In this document: in pieces, positions 51,065-63,527 of the stretch
How positions within the stretch are numbered: the stretch's first letter is position 1
How the letters are laid out: each line of letters opens with the position of its first letter
Source of the DNA: Symsagittifera roscoffensis
Taxonomy: Eukaryota > Xenacoelomorpha > Acoela > Convolutidae
Direction of reading: 5' to 3'
Assembly: GCF_963678635.1 (NCBI RefSeq)
Contig: NC_087068.1
Location: 20,790,029-20,854,028, forward strand
Length of the DNA stretch: 64,000 nt
Notes under the pieces: generated by a model
The model's database searches: none
Told to the model about the DNA's origin: nothing
What the model saw: the letters and a program-made list of their open reading frames with translations, nothing else
Position numbers and translations under genes: made by a program

Positions 51065-51122
51065 GATATGTAATACAAAACTGCTCGTATATCAGGGCAA
51101 AAAACTGAATGTTCCGACCGCC
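51065..51122 (-). repeat. A-family hairpin end
   Basis: The minus-oriented end ACTGCTCGTATATCAGGG...CTGAATGTTCCGACCGCCC shares the conserved hairpin-to-terminus layout of the family. Confidence 0.6.
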
Positions 51123-52146
51123 CATTAACTGGTCTCGAAGAGTTTTTGATCAAAAAAACTTCGATAAACTATAAATTTTGTACTGCCAATATCAAATGCG
51201 AGTGCCTAATTTTGAGAAAAAATTATATGATCAATTAAAGTTGGCCTCAATTCAATTTGGAACGGCTACGAGCGCGGATAATTTGCCACCCATAATTAAC
51301 TTTGCGAATTGAAACTATCAAAATATAACTTGAGCAGCTATGCTAACTATGCATTTTAATTTAGTGCAAGCATACTCGCATGGCAATCAGAAGACTTCAG
51401 GATTGATACCCATACACTATCAAGCTCTGCAAAATTGGTTCGAATTTGAAAAAAAAACACTCCAGGCATGTATATTCCTCACTTTTTTCGGAAGTCGGAT
51501 TAAAAAAGTACTGAGGGACGTGTTTAGCGTGTTTTGTACTAAATTTAGGACAAATTGTTTGCTTCAGTTCAGTTTGGAAGAATTTAGCTCTGAGCCTACG
51601 TTTGTTTTATAAGCGCTAAATATCGTAGTTAATTGGCCAAATTATAACTTTACGAAAAAAATTCACAGTTACGAATTTTATTTAAAAAAAAATCATTCGA
51701 AGTGTAGCAAAAAATTTAAATTACTTAAGCTGCAGCCGGCGTTTTTTGTTCAAAACGTGCACCATTGGTTTTTAGGAAACGGACAAATAGAAAATTGTTT
51801 AATTACTTTTAAAACAAATTTAAAATTTGGAGAAATAAAAAAAATTTGATTTCAGACTTTAAAATCAGTTTTTTTTAGATTACTTGAGCAAGTACTTCAA
51901 ATTGTTCAGTTATATTATTTATATTAATATGGCTGTACTTTGGGTTGTTTGATTTGAATATAGTTATTCTGTTACAAAAATTGATTTGTTTGTTTTTCAA
52001 ATCAACCTGTGTCTTAAAAATTGTCACCTTGTGTGTTTAATTGAGCGCAAACAGACTAATTTTGAGGAAAAATTAAAAAAAAAGCCGTACAGCTTTGACA
52101 AAATAATCAGGATGTTTGCTCACAAATCAAATTTTTTTGTCAATCA

Positions 52147-52262
52147 GGGCCGTGCAGCGACAATTTATAACAGGCGCGAAGCGGAGCAAGCGTATTCTAC
52201 TTGCCAATGCCTTGTTACGAAATGTCGCTTGTTACGAATTGTCGCCTTACCAATTAGGGCCT
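52147..52262. mobile_element. MITE with GCGACAATTCGTAACA ends
   Basis: The left end GGGCCGTGCAGCGACAATTT is inverted on the right, whose complement reads GGCCCTAATTGGTAAGGCGA then CAATTCGTAACAAGCGACAT. The unit GCGACAATTCGTAACA occurs twice in the right arm. About 116 bases long, non-coding. Confidence 0.55.
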
Positions 52263-53508
52263 TTTAATTTCAAAGTAATACTCGATATGGGCTCATAGAG
52301 TTCAAATTTTATATGTAATTGAATTTCACTGTTCGTCGATTTTCATCTAAATGTCGTAATATTTAAAACATGCAGAACTTTCAGATACCAGATACTATCA
52401 ACCAACAAAAAATATAACCCTTCGCCCTAGAGTTTAAAAATTGGCAGATGAAATGAAGCCAAAAATTATCGCGTACCTACCCGCATATGTAAGCAGCGCC
52501 AAAAAAAGGGTAAACACAACTGAAATAATTGATGAATAGTTTCGTTTTCAGATCAAGTTTGAACAGTTGATTTGATGTAGAATTTGAAAAACAAAAGACG
52601 GTTTTATTGCCAAAAGCAGACAAGAAATCAAATTAACTGCAGATGTATCGGTGGATTGTTTTACGAATAAATAATAAAAAAGAGACCTGATTTTTGACCA
52701 ACGGCTGATCAGTTTTTGTCAAATAAATAAAAAAAAATATGGTAAAATGATGTATTTACCATTGTTTTGTATTTTTTGTTAGACAGTAGAAAAAAACAGA
52801 CTCATTTCTCATTCATGACAAAATAAACAATAAAATGTTTTGGTATTTTTGCGCAGTTGGCTATTCTTTTTCGGTAATTTTTTCCATATCTGGTGGAAAA
52901 TTGGGGTAAAAGAAGATAATAGGAAAAGTGGTACTCCAAAAAGGCTCATTTGGTGCGAATACGCTTTTGTGTCATAAAAATTAGTCAAGCGTGCAATTTT
53001 CCTGATGATGTACCGGGAACAAAATTTTTCTCTGACGTCGAGTATCATAAACTAAAATTGTCTGCCTGTCATTTTATTATTATTTTCTGTCAGGTTGAAA
53101 CAAGCATGAGACATGGGACGTTTTTAGTGCCCAATTAGCCATTTTATTTTTCGATTGATAAAAGCAATAATGAATCGGAATCCCCTGAATCCCTCCAAGA
53201 AGTTTAAAGTACAAAAAGAGAACCATTGAGAAAGCTCAAGTACTATGTTTCCAGCTTCTTAGCAAAAATAAAGAATATTTTTCGGTTATAAACATAGACT
53301 GAAATTTTATGAGTCTGTTTACTGGAAAATTTGAACTATCTTAATTTTTTTACTATCCAAAAGTATCATGAGAGCAAACTCAAGGCGAGAAAAAAATAAT
53401 CAAATAAAAATTGATTGATTACTAATGCTAAAAAATTAAATGAGTGTGCTAAAGCGACGACTAAATTCTATGGGTTTTAAGAACAGTATCTCTCTATAGC
53501 TCTTTCTC

Positions 53509-55730
53509 ATGGCAGACTATCACGACAAAAAGCTGACGAGGGATCATAAAACCTATCAAGTGACCATGTCTCACGTGGTTTGCGATACCAGATTATGCGT
53601 CGAAAAAAAAACAATTATGACCCCTCTACCAAAACAATACTAAAAACAAATCTAGATTTTTCAGCAATTAGCGTAGCGTTTTCTCGCTTTCACGCGTGGT
53701 TAATAGCTATCTGAAAAAAAGACCTAGCAATAAACACGAGTACCTAAAAGCATGCGCTGAATTCTTTTGTCTTTAAAACAGTGGACTAGCCTTCGCTGAT
53801 TTTTTTGGCGTCAAAAAGTTTTTCGAAACTGAACTTACATTTCAACGGCCAATTCAAAAAACAACATTTCAACTGCTTGAAAAAATTTGATCTTTATTTC
53901 TGAAGATTTTTTGTATTTAAACTCAAACGGATTCTGAGGATGATGTTGTGGTGGTTTGGAGACAGCTCATACATCAGATTCCACGAAATCAAAAAAAGCT
54001 GACAAAAAGCTGAGCCTACTTGAAAAAAAGATAATGTACTTGAAAATAATCAAGGGTGACCAATAAATTCGCATTAAATTTTTCAAATATAGCCAACTGA
54101 AATGAACGAGAGGCTGACAGCGCAAAGCGAAACTCTCGCAAGGACAATTTAACGATTTCAAACTCACCCTTTGTTGTCAGAAGAGTAACCTAAAAGCATG
54201 CACCAAATTTTTCTGTCTTTAAAACAGTTGACTAATTTTGATTGATTTTTGTTTCAAAAAACGGTTCGAAGCTGACTTTACATTCCAACGGCCAAAACAT
54301 TTCATTAGCTTTAAAAAAATTTGATCCTATTAAGCATTAGTTTCTGAATTGTTTTTGTATTCTTCTTCAAACGGATTTCGAGGAAAAATAATATGAAGGT
54401 TGGCATACAGCTCAAACGTCAGATTCCATGAGCACAAAAATCGCCGACGAAAAGTTGAGTCTACTTGAAAAAAGAAAATAGACTTGAGAAAAATCAAGGG
54501 TGACAAAAACTACAAATCAAATTTTGAAAAATAGCGAAATGATATGGACGACAGACTGAGAGCGCAATAACGATCCTCACGCAAAATCACTATTACTATT
54601 GCAAACCCACCATTTGGTGTCAGAAGTGTAAATGATGTTAACATCGAGGCTATGAGATTTTTTGAAAATTGAAATTAATTCGGAAATGAAATTTAAATAG
54701 AAGGACTAAAAGCGTATCATATTCTGTCTGGCAGTTCAGTGATTTTTGCCGAGTGTTTTCAATAGTTTTTAGTAATTTGACCACAACTTTGTAATATGAA
54801 ACAGCAAGCAAACTATAAGAAAAAATTTTCTGCAAAATAAAATGGCATTTATTTAAGCGAGCCTCTCTCAAAGCAAAAGCAGAAATCAAAGCAGCTGCTG
54901 AGCAAATAGGTCTGGAGGCCATCACAAACATTTGTATAGTTTTGTTTGCAATGAGTAAGGAGATAATTGCAACAATATGTCAAATCAAACAGAATCGATG
55001 GTCCAAATAGACTTGATAATAGTGCAAAAAAAAACGTGTTCGAATTACGGGAGAAGATGCCACTGCTCAAAAAGCGTCAACCCCAAATAAGAAAACAAAT
55101 AGCTGCTCAAATCTGGGCACTGAAAGCGACTGCTTCTACAGTCTGACAAACGAAGAGCTGAAATTTTAAGTTTCGAGTTATAAATTACGAGCCGTGCAAA
55201 ACTCTTGTTAAAATCTTGTTTCTTGAAATAAACATTTTAGTTGTCATATCATTGTTTGCAACTCAAGTTTTTTAATTCAGAGTGAAAAAAAGAAGGTTAT
55301 TTCTTTTTTTTTAATTTATTTTCTGATTTCCTCGGCCTTTGCTTTTCGTCGGTCTTTATAGGGTCTTTGCATCAACTGATAGAACAAAATTGAAACAACT
55401 AAAAGTGCTGCTGAGTTGATTTATTAAAACCATAGGTTAAGAAAAAACTTGAATCAATCAAGCACATACGACAACAAAACGACCCATATGCTACTTTTCA
55501 AGAAAACAATACCCATGAGCTGCTAAAAGTAGTCTAAATGGAATACGTAGTGAATGCCAATCTGAAATTTCACAGGAAAAACTTACTGAGGAAAAGCAAC
55601 AAAAAACATCAATCAGAAGAGAAATTGCGAGAGCTGTTGCAATACACGCAAAATTTGCAACAATGGCCTTGATTGCTGCTAGAACTTTTGTCCTTCTCAA
55701 AAGTTTGCTTCTCTTTGTTCTCTAAGTTTT
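53509..55730 (+). pseudogene. Broken coding-like region of unknown origin
   Basis: Separate plus-strand frames look coding but are interrupted. 53509-53643 is an ATG-started 44-residue frame (MADYHDKKLTRDHKTYQVTM...). 54855-55011 has KRASLKAKAEIKAAAEQIGL. 55023-55169, in the same frame after four stops, has RVRITGEDATAQKASTPNKK. 55538-55726 has IRREIARAVAIHAKFATMAL. Two tandem copies at 53.7-54.6 kb both keep the peptide ADxKLSLLEK. It is Ala/Lys/Glu-rich like a helical or DNA-binding protein. I cannot name a family. It may be a dead transposon gene or pseudogene. Confidence 0.3.
53745..54635 (+). repeat. Diverged ~445-base tandem duplication
   Basis: 53745-54190 and 54191-54635 align throughout. 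Each starts CCTAAAAGCATGC, passes TTGTCTTTAAAACAGT, AACGGCCAA and AAACGGATT, and ends near GGTGTCAGAAG or TTGTTGTCAGAAG. Divergence is moderate with many indels. Confidence 0.75.
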
Positions 55731-58445
55731 TAGAATGCAAAAAAAGTTTTTAATAAACAGAAACTAAAAGACTTCAATCATTTTTTATTTAAGTATATTC
55801 AGCCCTTAATTTGACCAAATTTTTGCGCAAACTTTTCTTTTGGCGCGCTCCCACTCAAAGTAAGATTATACTGGCGTCATTAGAAAAGTTTTAGGGTCGA
55901 TCTACTTTAAACTTAAATCTTAAGATAGTACTAAAGGGTGGAAATTTTGGTTCGATAGGGGGTCAAATGACTGAGCGGGGGGAGCAGAAAAAGTTCGTCA
56001 AACTTAGAATAGAACATTTTAAGAAAGTTATCGCAATGTGATCACAATTGTTAAAAAATAATGTCATCAACTGCGTTATGATGATAAAACGCTTGACATT
56101 TCTTGTTCAAACCTCGCCCACTGATTCGACCAAATTAGGAATGTACAAAAAATCACGGGTGAATATCCGATAATGTCGTACTCATATCAAAAATGTTTAA
56201 TGAGAAATTGAATTATCCTTGTCAAACCTAATTCCATTGTGACCACTTCAAATAAATCGTGGGTGGATGAAGAGGATAAAGGAGCTGTAACTATTTTTAT
56301 AACAGCTAAACAGAATGATTGACAAACCATTCATCTTAACTATCCTTCGTTACAGAATTCAAGCAGATCTATTTCGAGCACTGCAACCCACTCGGCTAAT
56401 TCGGCGATGATTCTGTATTTTTAAAGTCGTATTTAAACCCGCAAAAAAATACTGAGATATTACGTAAAGGGCTTGTGTCCCCGTAAGGGGCCAATTAGTT
56501 TGTATTCCTAGTAGCATGCCCGGACGAATGCAGCCAATCGCTCGTTTTTTATCAAGATAAATTATAGAAATTTGTATACTCAAATTGCATGCATTTTGAC
56601 AAGTGTTTAAATTTGTAAAAAATCTGCAGACAAATCAACTGTTTTTTAAGATTAAATTAAACTTTAACTCGACTAAAAGAAAAACCCAATCCTCATAGCC
56701 ATTAGCGCATGCTAATTGGGGCATATGATTAGTGCTAGGGCACAAAAAATATAATAAAAAATAATACAAAAAATAATCACAGGTTTATTAATTGGAACTC
56801 AAAAAGTCGATAAATGTAAGGACGCTAAAAATTTTAAAAAATTTTTATCGTTTCAATTGCCAAAAGTAAAGTAATAGAAAAGTCAATCCAAGCATAAATA
56901 TTCGGCCCTTTCTTTGAAAGTCGGAACTATTAATTGTTTGAGTTCATTCGTTTCTATAAATTTGTGATCAAGTTCTTGTGCGGTATACTTCTAAATTAGA
57001 AAAAAAACAAGACTGCTCGGATATCAGAGCGAAGCTCTGAATGTTCCGACTGCACTTAAGGCCAATTAAAAAGTTTTTCATTGGTTGAATACTTGACAAA
57101 ATAAATGAGGAAAAATCTACAATTAATCCATCGATTCTAATTAGCTTTTTCGTATGGAGCGGATGTCAACCCAAACAAAGTGTAAAAATTAATTATAATA
57201 GATTTCCGAGACAAAAATAAACTCGATTACGGATTTGAAATTTGTTGATCATTATGGATTATAATCGACTGTAATCTATTTTTTTTGGCACTGAAGTAAA
57301 TATTTTTCCGGACACTCTTATAATTGATTTTTCTAAATAAACCCGTTATAACCCATTATAATGGATTATAATCCATTTTGAAAAGTTTTTAAAATCCATT
57401 TTTTTCTTGATTATCAAGCTGTTTGCGTTTAGTTTATAAATAGCAAAAAATTATCAAAATGACTTCAGCAGCCGAACCCCACAAAATATATTACCCCCAC
57501 TATGTCCATTAAGATCACAAGCCCCCCTCCGCCGCGTTTAACTGAACCATCCCTCACGCCCCTGCCGTTAATCGTGGGAGGGTGAGAGGTTGGAGTGAAA
57601 GAATTAATGGGGTGGGTGAGAATAGATGCCCAAAAATTTTGCTGGGAGTTGCTGAAAAAGTGATATTCAAATGCCATCATGTGAAGAACTAATGAAAGGT
57701 AATAGATAACGTACAATAAAGAAATGAATGCAATAGAAAAATAACTAAATCAAACTAAAAGGCAAATGAGATGATTTTAAAGCAACCGTAAATTTTATCC
57801 AAACTTTAAAAAATCGAAAAAAAGTCCAATAAAGTCGATCGTCATCGACAAAACTGATTATATTCATAAAAAAATTAAGATTAGAATCTATTTATAGTAG
57901 ATTGTAATCGATTTGTTTGAGATTTCATAGAAACTGAAAACAAAATGACAATATAATCGATCAGTTTCCGTGGGCGCTCGCTGCGGGGCAACCCGGGACA
58001 ATACTGAGCTTTTTCTGAACGTATTGCTGAAACAGTACTTATTTCCACGGCGAGGCCCTTGGGAGGGATTCTTTTGTCATTTTGTGATGCCATCAATTTA
58101 TCTCGTTGATGACTACTTAATCCAAATTATGACACTCAGTTAAAATGTGACGCAAGGAATAACTTCTGTTCTTGATTTGATTTTTTGAGTTGTAATTACA
58201 ACTAGAATGGCAAAAAAATATGAGCTTGAAAAAAAGAAAGTTATTTTGCGAACCTTTTTGCTAAGTCGCAATCTCCAGTCTTATTTGGAAGGATCAGTTT
58301 GATTAAGGACAATTTGTTCTTCACAACTGAATTCGAAATTTCAATCGAATGAATTCGAAGTTAGAATCAAGAAGAAATTCGAGTTTTCATTGGATTGAAA
58401 AATCGAAGTCTAAAGTCTTGTATCAAATGAAAATGAACGCGCAAG
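55731..58445. other. Non-genic stretch
   Basis: It holds an A-family hairpin end (57008-57062) and a field of GGATTATAATCGATTATAATC-type motifs (57150-57400, 57830-57960). Two GC-richer islands, 57470-57610 and 57950-58090, give minus-strand frames without a recognisable domain or convincing splice sites. Confidence 0.4.
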
Positions 58446-58734
58446 TTGAGACTTACTAGCTCTTCGTGTATCATCAACTTGATCAATTGTACCCTTTTTC
58501 TTTCGTTAATTTTTACTGGCTTGGTATTATTTTTCACAAATCAGTCGGTATCCTCAGTGCAAATAATGAAGATTCTAAACAAAACGTTACCGGGTAGAAA
58601 AATTTATGACCAGTTATCTTTTTATCTTTCTTGCAGTTTTTATACGCTGATTTTACCTAGGTACTCGATTTATGATTTGACCGAAATGATCAAACGGTGT
58701 CCGCTTTTCGACCGAAAATTAAGACTGTTCCACA

Positions 58735-58840
58735 CAGTCAAATCATGGGTCGAACAGGCTCAAAAAAGTTGAACAGGGTTGAACCATGGGTCAACCTGAG
58801 TCGAATCAACATCGAACAGGGTCGAAACATGCGTCGAATA
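58735..58840. repeat. GGGTCGAACAGGGTTGAAC minisatellite
   Basis: About eight imperfect units of the form (CAT)GGGTCGAACAG or its variants. Frames on both strands through it are by-products. Confidence 0.7.
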
Positions 58841-59528
58841 GAGTCAACTTGATTTATGTATTTTGGGATAAAGTTTAAGGAAACTAAAAATGCAGATACT
58901 AAAATGTTTTCCCATTTGAATTGCAAGTATTCAACCATCTTTATGACAGTGTGATAATCAATAAAAAAGCGTATAAGTAGGCCCATTTGAAAAATGTTTG
59001 TTAATTCCATCGAAGAATATCAAAACTTTGGTTACTTTCAAGGAACTGTGGAAAACAACGTTGTTTTGGGGAATGAAGCTTTTTGAAGAAGCATTCGTTG
59101 TCGTGTTTTGTTTTCTTGTGAGCGGCTTAATACAGTGCGGATTTAAATTACCCGGACAAATCGAACAAAACTTGAATTTTCAAACGCGTTTTTCTCAAAT
59201 TGGGTTAAGATTAGACAAAACGTGAAGAGAACAAAAGTTGCTTAGAATTTCACCAGAATTAATATGGTGCCATTTTTCTCCGAAAATCTCAACAAAAAAT
59301 TTACCCCAGGTTATTTTTTGTTTTGATAATCCTAACAAAGTGAAGCAAAATAATTAAATCATGTTCGCTAGAAAAATATTTTGGACATTTTTGGACGCAC
59401 TCCTGAAATCATTTCTCAGGATAACTCGGAAAATTTTGAAGTCTAAATGAACATAAACAACAGTTGAATAGCGAAAACAAAAAAGTGCTTTTGCAAAATA
59501 TCATTATAAGTAGATGAATTTTTTTTCA

Positions 59529-59733
59529 TTTTAGGAGGGTTGGCTGATTATATGTCAGTGTTTGCATTTGCAAGTTTTCCATCCTGCAAAACTGGCTGAA
59601 CTTAAGCAACTTAAGCAACAATAGTTTCTTTTGCGTACTTGGGTATTCGAATTAGCTTAAACTCAGCCCGTTCTGCAAAACGGAAGAATGGCATACGCAA
59701 ACACTGACATATCATCTATTACACCTTCTAAAA
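59529..59733. mobile_element. 205-base MITE with ~70-base inverted ends
   Basis: The left end TTTTAGGAGGGTTGGCTGAT...TATGTCAGTGTTTGC matches the reverse complement of the right end (GCAAACACTGACATATCATC...CCTTCTAAAA). The inverted match continues through a TTTTGCAxAACxGGCTGA segment. Non-coding. Confidence 0.7.
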
Positions 59734-59785
59734 TCAAGACAAATTGTAATATCAAAACAATATTGTAATCAAAACCATACTCTAA

Positions 59786-60345
59786 CAAGGATAGCCGGTT
59801 ATAGTGCAAGTAGCACAGAATGTTCAGTCTTAAAAAGTACAAAATTTTCTAAAATTGATGTCGTTTTTTTTCTGCATGTTGTGATAAAATGATCTGAAAA
59901 AAAGATAGAACAAAAGCATATTCGAGAGTCATAATAAAATAGATCAATAGAAAAACCAAAAAGAAATTTAAAGATTTTGCAGACATTTTTTGAATTTTCA
60001 AGTTTTTGATTTTAAAAAACCTCAAAAACTACCTTTTTTTCAGTAAGACTGAGTTTTCACGGCTTGAAATAAGCTATTATTAGCCTAAACGGTCACCTTT
60101 TTTGCTTGAAATTGGACAAAAAAATTTCAAACCGATTTTTCTCAACACTGTGAAAAAATTTTCAAAATTTTCAAATGTCGTTCGAATCCCGACTAAAAAG
60201 GACTGTTACATGAATGATCATTCCATAACCCATTCCGATGATATTTTGCCGTTCCTGATTTTGCGTGGAAAACCAAAAAAAAAGATAAAAACTGAAACAC
60301 ACCCGAAGACAAAGCTCATCCCCATTTTCAATGGTCGGAACAAGA
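59786..60345 (-). mobile_element. B-family hairpin-ended repeat
   Basis: It starts AACAAGGATAGCCGGTTATA, then the stem TGCAAGTAGCA and GAATGTTCAG. The body matches the 13.8 and 31.0 kb copies. It ends ATGGTCGGAACAA near 60345. Open frames here (60102-60398 and its antisense) are by-products. Confidence 0.6.
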
Positions 60346-60799
60346 CTGGAAAGCAAGTCAGTTTACAAATTGAGAGAAAAATTTCAAGTTTTGTGTAATA
60401 GACATGATAGCAATTGAAATTGCAAAAACCATTAACAACAAATCATCAAAAAAAGATTGAATATGACAAAGTGTGCAGAAGAAAAGTTACCATTAAGCAA
60501 AAACTGTCATCCCAAAAAACTCAGAGTTTTTGAATTTGTAATTCAAGTGATCTAATTGTTCATTATTGAAAAAAAGAGTGTTGTATTCTTTCAATTTCTA
60601 TATCTTGGTCATTGTCTTTAATAGAGTTGAACAACAACTGGGGAAACTGTTTTTGCAAAACAGCTTTATTTCTGACATCAGGTGCCAATTAATAAGCTCT
60701 TGCTGCGTAATGTCAACCCTCCCAATCTATATATTTGCAGGCATGTAAATTTAATCAGTGAAAAAAAAATATTATAATTTTGTATTGGGGAAAACTCGT

Positions 60800-61566
60800 T
60801 GTTCCGATCATTTGAAAAATGGGGAGGCATTTTGTTTTCAGGTGTGTTTTCGTTTTTCTTTAATTTTTTCAACGCGTAATCAGGTATCACAAAAAATCAT
60901 CGGAAGTGGTAAATTGATATAACATATTAAATCCCTTTCAATTGTTATTCCAACATTTTTAAAGGCTTTAAAAAATAGTCTCAGTATTAAGAAAAACAGG
61001 TTTAAAATTTTTGATTTTTCTTCTAATTTTGAGCAAGAAATGCGAGCAACCAAAACTATTTTCGTCTAAGTTTCAACCAAAAAATACCACAAATATTCAA
61101 AGGAACAGTAAGATTGTTGTATCATATTAAGCCTTTTCAGCCTTAATTCAAACGACAACATAATTTTTCAAAATTTTGCCCCGATGTTGAGAAAAACTGG
61201 CTTAAAAATTTTAAATTTCAGTTCATTTTTGAGCAAGTAATGTAAGCGAGCAGACTTTTTATAGAATAAAAGGCCAAGCAATTTTGATTTATTTCAGTAT
61301 AATTACTTTACAAAGTTTTTTCAGTGCAGTCTTGTGAACAAAATTTCAAAAATATAAAAAGAATTCTGCAAAAACATTGAAAAAACTTGTTTTTAAATTG
61401 TTTTATGGGTGCAGCTGGGCTTCCTTTAGCTGGGCTTCCTTTAGAGCCTTCCATCACACCACACATGAAAAATGACACGATTTTGAACTATCGAAAAAAT
61501 CGATTTCATTTAAAGAATATGGTCAGAAAATTCTGTGCTACTTGCACAATCCGCCATCCTTGTTAT
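60800..61566 (+). mobile_element. B-family relative with both ends visible
   Basis: The left end is TTGTTCCGATCATTTGAAAA then ATGGGGAGG, itself able to form a small stem. The right end is AATTCTGTGCTACTTGCACA, then ATCCGCCATCCTTGTT. It is about 770 bases long. The same left end is at 2130 and the same right end at 2300-2345, a shorter copy. Confidence 0.6.
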
Positions 61567-62239
61567 GATAATAGCAAGTTTTTAATGAAGTGGGACAAAA
61601 TTTTCAAGAAAAAAGATTTTGTGAAAAATCTTTTTGTAAAAAAAACTTGAAAAAAAAAAATTTCCTGAAAAACGAATTCCATCACTGTTTTAATAATGCT
61701 GGCAAAATGGAAATCATTGGAGGAAGAACTGGAAACATTGATACTGATGTAATTTAAAAACCTTTCTGCTCAATGACATCATACTCTACCGTTGTTTTTT
61801 ATACCAAAAAATCCAAGAGTATGCACTGACATGTGAGTTTTTTCCATATGTCTAAATGCTGCTTCTGAGTTTCAGATATTGAAAAAAAACTCGTCCTTAG
61901 GATATAATAGGATATGAGGAAGTTTTAACATCATGAAACATTCGATAAACAAAAACAGTTGGATATATAAAACGCTTATGGTGATTATAATGAAGAAAAC
62001 ACAAAGCCCTTATACAAACGGGTTGAAGCATTACCTTTTACTATGTTGAAAAATTGATTATGATGAGCCTTTTTTCATTCTGATTTTTTTTCGTGTTCCT
62101 TTTTTGAAATTTTCATTTTTCATTATTTTTCATTATTTTAAATCAGCAGTCTTGGCAATTCTAAAACCATTAAAAAAGACTGTCCGTAATTCAAATTGAA
62201 AAAAAAATCAAAATTCAAAAACAATCAAATATGATTTTT

Positions 62240-62410
62240 TTTGTAATCTTATGGGGATTTGAACAATGTTTTCTTTTCGGTCAGTTTGTGAGTTAGCTCG
62301 TGATATAATGCGTTCTCCTAACACAAGTAAGCGGCGGAATCAATAGTTCCAAATTGAACTTAGGCGAGTTATTTGGTCTAACAGAAGACGCTCAATATAT
62401 TGCTTCGTAC
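62240..62410 (+). repeat. A-family repeat fragment
   Basis: The phrases TAATCTTATGGGGATTTGAA, GTCAGTTTGTGAGTTAGCTC, ACAAGTAAGCGGCGGAATC and TTCCAAATTGAACTTAGGCG match the interior of the copies at 9.7, 27.5 and 35.8 kb. Confidence 0.55.
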
Positions 62411-62929
62411 TTAACATAACAAAACTTTTTAATAGCCCTAGAATGCAGTTGCTTTGCCCAGTTAAAAACAAAATATTGGTAATTATTTTTTAAATTCTAC
62501 TAACTTCAAATATGCATTAAATCAAATTTGTAAGCTTTTTGACTTGACAGATAAATATTTCAACTTAGAAGTTTTTTCGGATCAATTCCATCATTTCAAT
62601 CCCACCTAAAAGACCTACCGTAAAGTTTACTCCCCAACTTGTGTTAGTTTTAAAAAAGATTTCCGCATAAAAAACTCCTTTCAAACAAGCGCGCTGAATA
62701 AACTGCTGAATATAGTGCATTTTATACCGAACAGCTTTTTTATCCTGTGAATAGCGTGAAATACTTATCTTATTATATTTTGGTATCAATTGATTTTTTT
62801 GACTAAATAGATCAATTTATTTTGCACTCGAGGTCAATTTTAAAAAACCAGTGTTTTATTCCAGAATTGATTGGGGGGGGGGGGGGGGCATACGGTTAAC
62901 CCGTTTGTTTTCTGTAAAGCTTGTTCAGG

Positions 62930-63317
62930 GGCAGATTTAGCGGTCCGGGGGGCGGCCAACTTCTCCCTCAGATCCCCCTTTGTACTATTTTGAGATATCC
63001 ATTTTTGGCTGACGGACCCTTAAGTTTTTTTAAAGTCGCTTTTGGTGCCAAAATTTAATAATTTTAATTCGGAGCGTGCCGAACAAACGCGATTTTTTTA
63101 ATCAAAAACTTCCAAAGAGTGCGTAATTACAGCATTTTTTACCTGTTTTTCCATAAATTTGCCTGCGGCCCAAAATTTGTAGTCAAAATAGGTTTTTTAT
63201 AGTGCTCTGGGGTTGTTCGGATTGGAAATCATTTTGGTCAACCTAAAAAAAGTCAACGAATATTTTTTGAAAATCCGATCCACCCCCAACTCGAGAAAAT
63301 CCTATATCCACCCCTGT
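62930..63317 (+). mobile_element. hAT-like element with both ends and a probable target duplication
   Basis: It begins CAGGGGCAGATTTAG and ends CTATATCCACCCCTG. The 8 bases before it (AGCTTGTT) and after it (TTCTTGTT) agree at six positions, consistent with the 8-base target duplication of hAT transposons. The interior carries the family body. A G-run at 62873-62888 lies just outside the left end. Confidence 0.72.
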
Positions 63318-63527
63318 TCTTGTTTGCAGCAGAGGTACATCCAAAATTTTTGACGATGGATACTAGATTTTGATCACGGAGACTCTATAATGAGGAGCTC
63401 TTACATAATATCATTAAGGGTTCTACCATAAATTCCAAACGACATTAAGTCCCATTAGGGTCATTGCTTTGATAAGAGAGAAAAAATTTCAATCCAATTT
63501 TTGCTAACAATAAATCTGAGAAGCGAA

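Noticed and set aside
57465-58096. GC-richer minus-strand open frames of 83 and 71 codons
   Set aside because: No recognisable domain, no fitting splice sites for the esterase-like gene, and ATCGATTATAAT-type repeats surround them.
60102-60398. 98-codon open frame similar to one at 14045-14260
   Set aside because: The similarity is at DNA level across a repeat family and the frames are not conserved between copies.
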